Source of the DNA: Flavobacteriales bacterium
Lineage (GTDB): Bacteria; Bacteroidota; Bacteroidia; Flavobacteriales_F; PHOS-HE28
Reading direction: 5' to 3'
DNA: 64,000 nucleotides
Assembly (NCBI GenBank): GCA_016699575.1
Contig: CP064979.1
Location: 2,356,001 to 2,420,000 of the forward strand
Shown: positions 7,768 to 16,584 of the stretch, one piece after another
Layout: every line of letters starts with the position of its first letter
How positions within the stretch are numbered: the stretch's first letter is position 1
Notes under the pieces: generated by a model
Database searches by the model: none
The model's input: the letters and a program-made list of their open reading frames with translations, nothing else
What the model was told of the DNA's origin: nothing
Position numbers and translations under genes: made by a program

Positions 7768-8490
7768 GGTTGTTGGTTGGTAGTTGATGGTTGTTCGGCT
7801 GTGCCGGACGGGAAAGGTGGTCGAGTTCGGTGGGGGTTGGATCGATCTCCTTCAGTGGTTCTTCAACCGGGGGATGTTGGTTGAAGGGTTGTTGTTGGTT
7901 GTTGGTTGGTCGGGGGCTGGATCAACGTTCCATGTCAGGTCGTGTCATTTCCTCCACAATGGAGGGTGCAGCAAGGTCTCCATACAAGGCACCTGGCTCT
8001 GAGACACCGCTTTCGCTCGGTCCATCGCTCATGGACTTCAGATAGCGCATGTACCCGTTGAGCGTTCGGATGGCTTGCTGCACGAGTTCAATGCTCTCAT
8101 TGCACTGTGCCTCCGTAATGAAGCCCTCATCGAAGGCGGTGATGAGGTGGTCCTGTGTTTCGTACAGCTCGCCCCGGCACATCCGGCAGTACCGCAGGTT
8201 CTCCTTCTCGTAGAAACGTCCATAGCCTTCGGCAAGCATGGCGGTTGCCGCCCGGCTCGAACGGATGATCTGATCGGCCAACCGGTCCATCTCCTCCTGT
8301 GGCCAGGTCTTCACCAACTGCCGCACACGCTGCCGCACTTCCCGGCATTGCTGCCAGGCGCGTAGGTCGCGGAAGGTTTGGACGGTGGCCATGGTGGGTG
8401 ATGGTTGTTCGTGGGTGGTTGTTGGTTGGTGGGCAGGTGTCGCGTGCTTGCTATCGGCAGCCGAACAACCAACAACCATCAACCAACAAC
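7768..8490 (-). mobile_element. inverted-arm cassette 1 with four-helix-bundle gene (text GTTGTTGGTTG)
   Basis: The cassette fills most of the gap between nrdB and nrdA. The left arm at 7769-7799 and the complement of the right arm at 8460-8490 agree at about 28 of 31 positions (both begin GTTGTTGGTTG and end GGTTGTTCGGC). Further GTTGTTGGTT strings lie just inside, at 7886-7910 and 8397-8432. The enclosed gene runs from 8392 to 7922. The outer edge is 4 bp from the nrdB stop codon. A related sequence occurs without the gene inside the symporter at 58281-58330. Mobility is inferred from this recurrence. Confidence 0.7.
7922..8392 (-). CDS. four-helix-bundle (S23/IVP-like) protein, 156 aa
   Basis: The protein belongs to the family of small four-helix bundles that includes proteins encoded in 23S rRNA intervening sequences and the Avd accessory protein of diversity-generating retroelements. 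Diagnostic positions are FRDLRAWQQC near the start, then a second helix with LADQIIRSSRAATAMLAEGYGR and a third with LYETQDHLITAFDEGFI. The start at 8392 (MATVQTFRDLRAW) is chosen because upstream codons are translated repeat DNA. About 35 residues beyond the bundle, after YMRYLKSMSDG, are atypical. The gene lies in an inverted-arm cassette between nrdB and nrdA on the same strand. Binding to nucleic acid is plausible from the family, but no activity can be read here. Confidence 0.82.
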   Translation of the reverse strand: MATVQTFRDLRAWQQCREVRQRVRQLVKTWPQEEMDRLADQIIRSSRAATAMLAEGYGRFYEKENLRYCRMCRGELYETQDHLITAFDEGFITEAQCNESIELVQQAIRTLNGYMRYLKSMSDGPSESGVSEPGALYGDLAAPSIVEEMTRPDMER

Positions 8491-8494
8491 GCCC

Positions 8495-9508
8495 TTAAAA
8501 ATCAGCATCCAGCGTGAAGTTGTTCTCCTCCTTGGTCTTGTTCATCACGCCGGCTTTCTGGTATTCGGCCACGCGCGCTTCGAAGAAGTTGGTCTTGCCC
8601 TGGAGCGAGATCATTTCCATGAAGTCGAACGGATTGAGGGCGTTGTACACCTTGTCGCAACCGAGCTCCATCAGCAGGCGGTCGGCCACGAACTCGATGT
8701 ACTGCTGCATCAGCTTGGCGTTCATGCCGATGAGGTTCACGGGCAGCGAGTCGGTGACGAACTCCTTCTCGATCTCCACCGCATCGGTGATGATCTTCTG
8801 CACGGTCTTCTTGGGCAGCTTGTTCTTCAGGTGCTTGTTGTAGAGCAGGCAGGCGAAGTCGCAGTGCAGGCCTTCGTCGCGGCTTATGAGCTGGTTGCTG
8901 AAGCTCAGTCCGGGCATCAGGCCGCGCTTCTTCAGCCAGAAGATGCTGCAGAAGCTGCCGCTGAAGAAGATGCCTTCCACGGCGGCGAAGGCGATGAGGC
9001 GCTCGGCGAAGCTGCCCTTGTCGATCCAGTTGAGGGCCCAGTCGGCTTTCTTCTTCACGCAGTCCATGGTGTCGATGGCGTGGAAGAGGCCGTGCTTCTC
9101 CTTGTGGTCCTTGATGTAGGTGTCGATGAGCAGCGAGTACGTTTCGCTGTGGATGTTCTCGATCATCACCTGGAAGCCGTAGAAGCAGCGGGCTTCGGGG
9201 TACTGCACTTCGTTGAGGAAGTTGATGGCGAGGTTCTCGTTCACGATGCCGTCGCTGGCGGCGAAGAAGGCCAGCACGTGCTTGATGAAGTAGCGCTCGT
9301 CGTCGTTGAGCTTCGTTTCCCAATCCACCATGTCGGGGCTCAGGTCGATCTCCTCTGCCGTCCAGAAGCTGGCCTCGGCTTTCTTGTAGAAGCCCCAGAT
9401 GTCGGCGTGCTGGATGGGGAAGAGGACGAAGCGGTCCTTGTTGTCGCGCAGGATGGGTTCGTCCTGTGCGGTGGTGTCCACGAGGTTCATCTCTTGTTGT
9501 GTGCTCAT
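8495..9508 (-). CDS. nrdB: ribonucleoside-diphosphate reductase, small subunit
   Basis: This is the radical-generating di-iron subunit partnering NrdA. At 337 residues from the ATG at 9508 (MSTQQEMNLVDTT), it has ligand candidates D55 in AEEIDL, E117 and H120 in MIENIH, and a later pair in SRDEGLHCDF. The radical tyrosine is probably Y124 in HSETYS. This layout matches the eukaryote-like class Ia proteins of Bacteroidota. The C-terminus ends NFTLDADF, the kind of tail that docks on NrdA. A longer in-frame reading from 9652 would add 48 residues unlike the family and is rejected. The stop codon is directly followed by the arm of cassette 1. Confidence 0.96.
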   Translation of the reverse strand: MSTQQEMNLVDTTAQDEPILRDNKDRFVLFPIQHADIWGFYKKAEASFWTAEEIDLSPDMVDWETKLNDDERYFIKHVLAFFAASDGIVNENLAINFLNEVQYPEARCFYGFQVMIENIHSETYSLLIDTYIKDHKEKHGLFHAIDTMDCVKKKADWALNWIDKGSFAERLIAFAAVEGIFFSGSFCSIFWLKKRGLMPGLSFSNQLISRDEGLHCDFACLLYNKHLKNKLPKKTVQKIITDAVEIEKEFVTDSLPVNLIGMNAKLMQQYIEFVADRLLMELGCDKVYNALNPFDFMEMISLQGKTNFFEARVAEYQKAGVMNKTKEENNFTLDADF

Positions 9509-9961
9509 GGTGTGGGTGGTTTCCGGGGACGGTTGATCTTGCGGGGTGAAGGCCTCCCCGCGAGGTGATGTGTTGGGTCTTGTGTTGGGTCCCAAGGAGG
9601 CTTTCAGGGGCAACCTTGGGCTGCCAAAAATGGATCGACAGCGGATCGGCACCGACGGCAGAAAACGAACACGGCCCCGTTGTTTTCAACACGCGCCGCA
9701 TTCGCAGTGCTGGCGGGGGAGGGCGCTGATCGCGATCCGTGCAAGGGGTTTTTTTTCACACCGGGTTAAGAACGCCTGAACGTTGCGCCAGCAGGGCCGA
9801 TGCGTGTTCGCGCCTTCGCGCTCCCGCGACTTGTCGAGGCCTGCGGATCGTTCAGTGAAGGGTGGTGGGAGGGTGGACGAGGGGGCGCAAGATCCATCAC
9901 GGGACCATGCTTCTTGGAGCTTCGGACAATGGTCCGGTCAACCACCTCTACAGGCGAAGCG
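9509..9961. other. intergenic region upstream of nrdB
   Basis: No convincing gene is seen here. The region must hold the leftward nrdB promoter. A candidate core on the minus strand is CATTTTTGG at about 9628-9636, one mismatch from the Bacteroidota TAnnTTTG box, but no clear -33 partner was found. A poly-T run sits at about 9752-9759. I saw no clear NrdR-type box pair by eye. Confidence 0.4.
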
Positions 9962-10040
9962 CACACGGAGGCACAGAGGCACTGAGTGGTGTACAACCAG
10001 GCCAGCTGGCTTGTTCTCCGTGCCTCGGTGCCTCCGTGTG
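9962..10040. repeat. gene-less inverted repeat (text CACGGAGGCACAGAGG)
   Basis: Arm CACACGGAGGCACAGAGGCACTGAG at 9962-9986 pairs with 10016-10040 at about 23 of 25 positions across a 29-bp loop that contains CCAGCTGG. The arms have an 8-bp periodicity (CACGGAGG, CACAGAGG). The same text appears in one orientation inside the symporter gene at 58435-58484. Confidence 0.85.
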
Positions 10041-10078
10041 AAACCTGCGTGCCCTGAGGAAACATCCAATACATCCTG

Positions 10079-10102
10079 AGGTCGGCGCGATCAAGCCGAC
10101 CT
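10079..10102 (-). terminator. hairpin downstream of lipoprotein gene
   Basis: AGGTCGGC (10079-10086) and GCCGACCT (10095-10102) form a perfect 8-bp stem with loop GCGATCAA, 7 bp after the stop codon of the leftward gene at 10110. There is no T-run, so it may be an mRNA-stabilising or REP-type hairpin rather than a true terminator. Confidence 0.55.
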
Positions 10103-10109
10103 ACTACCC

Positions 10110-10529
10110 TCAAAACTTCACAGTCTTCTCCAGCTCGCCGTCGGGGCCGTAGAACTTCCACTCGCCGATCTGCTTGTCGTCGGCGTAGGTGCCCGTGTAG
10201 TAGAGCACGCCGCTCTCGCGGAACACCACCGTTTCGCCGTGCAGCAATCCGTTGGTGTACGTGTTGCGGCTGCGCACACGCCCATCGCTGGTGTAGCTGG
10301 TCCACACGCCGTGGCGTTTGCCGTTCACCTTCTCGCCCTCCATCAGCACGCGGCCGTTCCTGCGCACCTGCTCGAAGCCGTTGAGCACCTTGGTGGTGTC
10401 GGGTGGCGGCACAACGATGGTGTCTTGTGCTGGTGGTGCGGCAGGTGCAACGGGCGATGCAGGTTGTTCACCTCCGCAAGCAGCGAGCAGCGCACAGACA
10501 AGGAACAAGATGATGGTCGCGTGTTGCAT
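10110..10529 (-). CDS. lipoprotein with MORN/YwqK-like repeats, 139 aa
   Basis: The N-terminus MQHATIILFLVCALLAACGG is a lipoprotein signal with lipobox LAAC and lipidated C18. A proline/alanine-rich linker follows, to about residue 45. Then come short repeats of the type G.V...G...NGKRHGVWTSY and NGLLHGETVVF, typical of the MORN-like antitoxin YwqK family of surface repeats. Its function is unknown. Such proteins in Bacteroidota are anchored to the outer or inner membrane. It ends in a strong hairpin and lies 3 bp downstream of the polyprenyl synthase gene, so the two probably share a transcript. Confidence 0.8.
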   Translation of the reverse strand: MQHATIILFLVCALLAACGGEQPASPVAPAAPPAQDTIVVPPPDTTKVLNGFEQVRRNGRVLMEGEKVNGKRHGVWTSYTSDGRVRSRNTYTNGLLHGETVVFRESGVLYYTGTYADDKQIGEWKFYGPDGELEKTVKF

Positions 10530-10532
10530 CGT

Positions 10533-11525
10533 TCAGCGTTTGCGTTCCACGGTAAGGTGCACCAATCCCTCGAGCGAGTGCCGCGCATCGTTCTCCGGAA
10601 AGGAGCGCAGCACCTCCAGTGCCTTGTCGCGGTATTCGATCATGCGGCGTTGTGCGTGCGCGATGCCGCCCGCTTCCGTCACCCTGGCTATGAGGCGTTG
10701 CACGGCGCGGTCATCGTCGCTCTCGTTCTTCACGGTGTTCACCATCCAGCGGCGCTCACTGGCGTCCACGTTGTGCAACGCATGGATCAGCGGCAGCGTC
10801 AGCTTCTTCTCCTTGATGTCGAGCCCGGTGGGTTTGCCGATGGTGGCGGCATCGCTGCCCGGACTTCCGTAATCGAACAGGTCGTCCTTGATCTGGAAGG
10901 CGATGCCGGTGTGCTCGCCGAAGAGGCGCATGCGTTCCACGGCATCGGCATCGGCGCCGCCCGCGCTGGCCCCGCTCGCGCAGCACGCAGCGATCAGGCT
11001 GGCCGTCTTCTGGCGGATGATGTCGAAGTAGATGTCCTCGCTGAAGTTGAGACCGCGCGCCTTTTCCAGTTGCAGCAGTTCGCCCTCGCTCATCTCGCGC
11101 ACGGCACGGCTCACGATGCGCAGCAGCTCGTGCTCGCCCTTGTCAACGGCCAGCAGCAGGCCGCGGCTCAAAAGGTAATCGCCCACGAGCACGGCCACCT
11201 TGTTCTTCCACAGCGCATTGATGCTGAAGAAGCCGCGGCGCATGGGGCTGCCGTCCACCACATCGTCGTGCACGAGCGTGGCGGTGTGCAGCAGTTCGAT
11301 GAGGCTGGCGGCCGCATACGCACTGTCGCCGATGGGTGCGAACAGGCGTGCGCTCAGCAACGTGAACATGGGCCGCATCTGCTTGCCCTTGCGTTTCACG
11401 ATGTAGTGCATGATGCGGTCCAACAAGGCCGTCTTGCTGCGCATTGCTTCCCTGAACCGCTGCTCGAACTCCACCAGCTCGGCCGCGATGGGCCGCTGCA
11501 CGTCGGCAAGCGTGGTGGTGCTCAT
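10533..11525 (-). CDS. trans-polyprenyl diphosphate synthase
   Basis: This enzyme condenses isopentenyl diphosphate with an allylic diphosphate to make a long-chain polyprenyl diphosphate, probably the menaquinone side chain. Both aspartate-rich motifs are present: DDVVD in LVHDDVVDGSPMRRG (first) and DDLFD in FQIKDDLFDYG (second). The 330-residue length fits the IspB/octaprenyl-type class. The ATG at 11525 (MSTTTLADVQRP) is chosen over one seven codons upstream. The gene is divergent from the outer-membrane protein at 11636. Chain length cannot be read reliably from the sequence. Confidence 0.9.
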   Translation of the reverse strand: MSTTTLADVQRPIAAELVEFEQRFREAMRSKTALLDRIMHYIVKRKGKQMRPMFTLLSARLFAPIGDSAYAAASLIELLHTATLVHDDVVDGSPMRRGFFSINALWKNKVAVLVGDYLLSRGLLLAVDKGEHELLRIVSRAVREMSEGELLQLEKARGLNFSEDIYFDIIRQKTASLIAACCASGASAGGADADAVERMRLFGEHTGIAFQIKDDLFDYGSPGSDAATIGKPTGLDIKEKKLTLPLIHALHNVDASERRWMVNTVKNESDDDRAVQRLIARVTEAGGIAHAQRRMIEYRDKALEVLRSFPENDARHSLEGLVHLTVERKR

Positions 11526-11543
11526 GGGATGCGCGAGGGCGGG

Positions 11544-11551
11544 CAAAGATG
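11544..11551 (-). promoter_or_regulatory. candidate -7 box (CATCTTTG) for polyprenyl synthase
   Basis: On the minus strand, CATCTTTG followed by CCCGCC lies 18 bp before the ATG at 11525. It is one mismatch from TAnnTTTG. No clear -33 element was identified. Confidence 0.35.
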
Positions 11552-11622
11552 GTCAAGGGGTGCACGGCTGGACGCAACCGTTCCCCGGTGTGTACCGTCT
11601 TCGGCCGGTGCCCGGTGCATCC

Positions 11623-11630
11623 TACATTGG
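11623..11630 (+). promoter_or_regulatory. candidate -7 box (TACATTGG) for outer-membrane protein
   Basis: TACATTGG ends 5 bp before the ATG at 11636, which would give a leaderless or almost leaderless mRNA. It resembles TACTTTCG before ispG. Confidence 0.35.
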
Positions 11631-11635
11631 CCGCG

Positions 11636-12364
11636 ATGACGATCTTCTTTGCCGTAAGCCGCCTGCGTGCGTGGTGGATGATGGTGCTGGTGCTGGCAGG
11701 CTTGCAGGCCTTGGCGCAGGACCCCAAGCCGCGCACCAAAGTGCTCCTCTACCGCGAGCGTGTGGCGGCCGAGTTCGACACGGTGGATTGCGTGAAGAAC
11801 GCCCTCAAGCTGAACCCGCTCATGTTCATGCGCGGCGAGATCCCCCTCTACTACGAGCGGGCATTGACCAGCCGCCTCAGCGCGCAGGTGGGCGTGGGCA
11901 TGACGTGGCGCAACTACATCAACTTCAACCTGGGTACCGACGAAGTGGACGATTTCGGTGAAGGCACCACCATCATCCCCAAGGTGAGCTATCACGTTGC
12001 TGCGCGGTATTACCTCACCATCGATGTGGAGCCGCAGGGTTCTTACATCGAACTGGAGTTCGCGCACCTGGATTACGTGAAGGACATTGCCAAGAAGGAC
12101 AGCCTGCGCCAGATCACTGACGAGAAGGTGCGCGACACGCGGACCTACAACGACCTGCGGCTGATGTTCGGCTACCAGTCGCTAAGCGCCACCAGCAATT
12201 GGATGCTCGATTTCTACGGGGGCATCGGTCTGCGCGACCGCCGCATGATCATCGTGGACGAAGAGTTCAACCCCACCACGTTGCAGTACCTGTACACGAA
12301 CAGGGAGCAGGACGATATCGTGCCGGCCCTGTTCCTGGGTTTCCGCGTGGGGCTCGGGTTCTGA
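11636..12364 (+). CDS. outer-membrane beta-barrel-like protein, 242 aa
   Basis: I do not recognise a named family. A signal peptide covers about the first 28 residues (MTIFFAVSRLRAWW, then a hydrophobic core ending LQALAQ). The mature part alternates short amphipathic strands (LYYERALTSRLSAQVGVGMTW, YYLTIDVEPQGSYIELEF, WMLDFYGGIGLRDRR) and ends in FLGFRVGLGF, a typical aromatic C-terminus of small outer-membrane barrels. The ATG at 11636 is preferred because the 29 codons upstream do not look like protein. It is divergent from the polyprenyl synthase gene and lies 22 bp before ispG on the same strand. Confidence 0.72.
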   Translation: MTIFFAVSRLRAWWMMVLVLAGLQALAQDPKPRTKVLLYRERVAAEFDTVDCVKNALKLNPLMFMRGEIPLYYERALTSRLSAQVGVGMTWRNYINFNLGTDEVDDFGEGTTIIPKVSYHVAARYYLTIDVEPQGSYIELEFAHLDYVKDIAKKDSLRQITDEKVRDTRTYNDLRLMFGYQSLSATSNWMLDFYGGIGLRDRRMIIVDEEFNPTTLQYLYTNREQDDIVPALFLGFRVGLGF

Positions 12365-12374
12365 AACGCGCCGG

Positions 12375-12382
12375 TACTTTCG
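12375..12382 (+). promoter_or_regulatory. candidate -7 box (TACTTTCG) for ispG
   Basis: TACTTTCG fits TAnnTTTG with one change and is followed by only CGGC before the ATG, which would make the transcript nearly leaderless. The -33 partner is not obvious. Confidence 0.4.
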
Positions 12383-12386
12383 CGGC

Positions 12387-14390
<2,004 letters not shown>

Positions 14391-14404
14391 TCACTGCCCA
14401 TGGG

Positions 14405-14803
14405 ATGCGAGCCACGTTGATCGTTGTTTCCGTTCTCGCGATCGGTATCGCCTTGTACGCCCGCGTGCTGAGGCGCCTCCGGCGCGAAGGACTGGTTGAA
14501 GCCTTAGCCGCCACGGTGTTCGTGCTGTTTTGCCTTTACGGGGGGCTGGCCGTGATCCTGCTGGCTTCGCTTTTCAGGGAGTGGCCCGAAGGTGCAGTTC
14601 ATGGGTTAATGTTCGAAGTCATTGTGGCTCCGATCATTGCAGGTGCTGTTGGATGGACATTTCGGGACCGCAGAACACTCTCGAGGTTTCACGAAGCGAT
14701 CTATCGTTGGAGCTGGGGTTACTTCATTGGCCTTGTGCTCGTGTTGTGTGCCGCGGGTCTTGTTTGGATACTGCATATCCTCCAAGCCAAGCCTGTTCCA
14801 TAG
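14405..14803 (+). CDS. small integral membrane protein, 132 aa
   Basis: I do not recognise this protein. It has four hydrophobic segments (LIVVSVLAIGIALYA, ALAATVFVLFCLYGGLAVILLA, LMFEVIVAPIIAGAVGW and YFIGLVLVLCAAGLVWILHIL) separated by arginine-rich loops (VLRRLRREG, FRDRRTLSRF). The ATG at 14405 lies 14 bp after the ispG stop on the same strand. The reading frame stays open far upstream within ispG, but those codons are a shadow of that gene. Co-transcription with ispG is likely. Confidence 0.65.
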   Translation: MRATLIVVSVLAIGIALYARVLRRLRREGLVEALAATVFVLFCLYGGLAVILLASLFREWPEGAVHGLMFEVIVAPIIAGAVGWTFRDRRTLSRFHEAIYRWSWGYFIGLVLVLCAAGLVWILHILQAKPVP

Positions 14804-14851
14804 GGAGAAGGATGATGTATGCGCTTTGAACGTCATCTGTATGTTCGCTTA

Positions 14852-15459
14852 ATGAAGCAACATCTGCTGTGTTTCGGAGTTCTGACGACCACAGTCATCA
14901 GCGCTCAAGAATGCCTGGCCTTGAGCTGCTAACCTCCACCATGATCGGCAGTTATTCCAGCGCCGCCCAAGCCGAACGCGACACCAACTACTTCAACATC
15001 GAACTGGAGATGATGCGCATCTGGCCGAAGGAGACCGATGGCATCTGGCTGTACGTGGAGCAGGCCGCTGCTTCCAAGAAAGACAAGCCTTATCGCCAGC
15101 GCATCTACCATCTCCGGCAGGTGGACGACACCACCTTCGTCAGCACGGTGTGCAACCTGGACAGCATGAAGAACTTCATGGGTGCCTATCGTGACGTGTC
15201 GCGGTTCGATGCGCTGACACCCGCGGACGCCAAGGTGCTGGAGGGTTGTGCCATCACCTTGCACTACCGCAATGGCCGCTTCGTGGGCAGCACGCACGAG
15301 CGCGATTGCCGCAATGCTTGGGGCAAAGCCACCTACGCCACCAGCGAGGTGGACATCGGCCCCGACGGCATGGTGAGCTGGGACCGCGGCTACGACGACA
15401 CACACACGCAGGTGTGGGGTGCGGAGAACCGCGGGTATGAATTCGTGAAGAAGCGCTGA
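14852..15459 (+). pseudogene. CpcT/CpeT-like exported protein with frameshift near 14909
   Basis: The main body (from about 14911) matches the CpcT/CpeT chromophore-lyase-like family found in many non-photosynthetic bacteria: TMIGSYSSAAQAERDTNYFNIELEM opens it and later FVGSTHERDCRNAWGKATYA appears. The natural start seems to be the ATG at 14852, which encodes a signal peptide (MKQHLLCFGVLTTTVISAQ) in a different frame that stops after seven more codons. Restoring one frameshift between 14909 and about 14925 would join signal and body into a protein of about 201 residues. As it stands, only a GTG at 14869 gives a start for the body, and this would lose export. Sequencing error and real decay are equally possible. 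Its role outside phycobilin attachment is unknown. Confidence 0.7.
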
Positions 15460-15465
15460 ACGCCT

Positions 15466-16584
15466 TCAGTACACCTTGCTCTTCGGCAGCTTCGTCCGCT
15501 TGTCGCTGAACACGCCCACCCATTGGATGCTGACTTCCATGCCACCGCGCAGGCCGGTCTGTGCGCGCAAGCGGCTCACGTTGATGTCGTAGCTGAGTGC
15601 GGCCACCAGTTTTCGCTGCCATTCGAACTGGACCGTGGGTGCAACGGCATCGTTCCAGCGGTAGAACGCGCCCAAGTAGATGGCACTGCTGTTCTGGTAG
15701 TTGGTGTGGCGGCTGTCCGTGCCGATACGTCGATGCATCAAGGCCCCGAACACGATCTCGCGGTTGCCGCCTTGCTGCTGCGCATACACCTTCGGCAGCC
15801 ATGTCCACTTCTTGCCTTCGAACCGCAGCTCCGCGTGCACGGTGAAGCGCCGCAGCAGCTGGTCTTCGTTCGTGCCGTACAAGGACACCTTCGGTTGGTT
15901 GAGGTGGTGCACCGCCACGCCCGACTTCCACCGCCAGCCTGCGCGGGCCTCGCCTTTCCACAGGAACCCCGCGCCGAAGTCAACGAAGTTCGTGCTTGCA
16001 TCGGCCATGGTTTCACCCGCGGCAAGCGTAGGGTCGTAGCCCGCACCGTTGTACTGGCTGTCCCATCGCATGCCGCTCAGCACGGCGCTGCGCTGCCCGT
16101 AGCCACCTTGCAGGCCGAACGCGAGCAGGCTTTCATCGCCGCTTTTGATCGCGTAGCTAACGCTCAGGCTGCCCTGCGTGTCGCCGAACCTGGTGTTGCC
16201 CGCTTTATCGCTGAAGAGATGGATGCCCACGCCGAGGTAACGGCCCCGCATGCGTTCACGGAACAACGGCAGATCATAGCTGAAGGCTTGCGTACGGAAC
16301 GGGCTTCCAGCGCTCTGCCATTGGTTGCGGTACATCAAAGCAGCGCGCTGATCATCGTCGATGTCGCCGGCGCTGGCGGCGTTCAGGACCAACGGTGCGT
16401 TGAAGAACTGGCTGAAGTGGATGTCCTGGGCGGTGGCTGAAGCCGTTACCAATGTGCTTATGGCCATTAGCCATTGGCCGTTGGCCCGTCTGTGCGCCAG
16501 GCATGGATCGTGGCTTCTACGATTGCCGCTTCCGCAGACGGGCCAACGGCCACAAGCTATCAGCCAATGGCTCAGGTTCTTCAT
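15466..16584 (-). CDS. PorP/SprF family type IX secretion membrane protein
   Basis: Proteins of this family are outer-membrane barrels that anchor or help export T9SS type B cargo, usually encoded next to it. The mature start, AQDIHFSQFFNAPLVLNAASAG, is characteristic, as are the later blocks AALMYRNQWQSAG and YLGVGIHLFSDKAG. The gene overlaps the stop of the adhesin at 16581 by 4 bp (ATGA), which fixes the start at 16584 and indicates translational coupling. Residues about 5-42 (HWLIACGRWPVCGS and on to RRANGQWLM) are not signal-peptide-like. They are the translation of an inverted repeat inserted in frame at 16460-16572, before the hydrophobic AISTLVTASATAQ. Translation might instead begin at an internal ATG at 16467. 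Confidence 0.9.
   Translation of the reverse strand: MKNLSHWLIACGRWPVCGSGNRRSHDPCLAHRRANGQWLMAISTLVTASATAQDIHFSQFFNAPLVLNAASAGDIDDDQRAALMYRNQWQSAGSPFRTQAFSYDLPLFRERMRGRYLGVGIHLFSDKAGNTRFGDTQGSLSVSYAIKSGDESLLAFGLQGGYGQRSAVLSGMRWDSQYNGAGYDPTLAAGETMADASTNFVDFGAGFLWKGEARAGWRWKSGVAVHHLNQPKVSLYGTNEDQLLRRFTVHAELRFEGKKWTWLPKVYAQQQGGNREIVFGALMHRRIGTDSRHTNYQNSSAIYLGAFYRWNDAVAPTVQFEWQRKLVAALSYDINVSRLRAQTGLRGGMEVSIQWVGVFSDKRTKLPKSKVY
16460..16572. repeat. gene-less inverted repeat (text GGCCATTGGCC) in PorP gene start
   Basis: TGGCCGTTGGCCCGTCTG at 16475-16492 pairs perfectly over 18 bp with 16535-16552. Looser complementarity (GCCATTAGCCATTGG with CCAATGGCTGATAGC-type sequence) extends outward to 16460 and 16572. 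The loop is 42 bp. The same text bounds cassette 4 at 62513-63330. The element is translated within the PorP/SprF N-terminus. Confidence 0.88.

Noticed and set aside
5232..7787. 851-codon open frame on the plus strand opposite nrdA
   Set aside because: It is the antisense frame of a strongly conserved nrdA. Its predicted sequence is a His/Val/Leu/Gly/Ala-rich shadow typical of high-GC genes.
9766..10305. 179-codon minus-strand frame over the hairpins upstream of nrdB
   Set aside because: It runs through two inverted repeats and overlaps the lipoprotein gene at 10110 in another frame, with no protein-like features.
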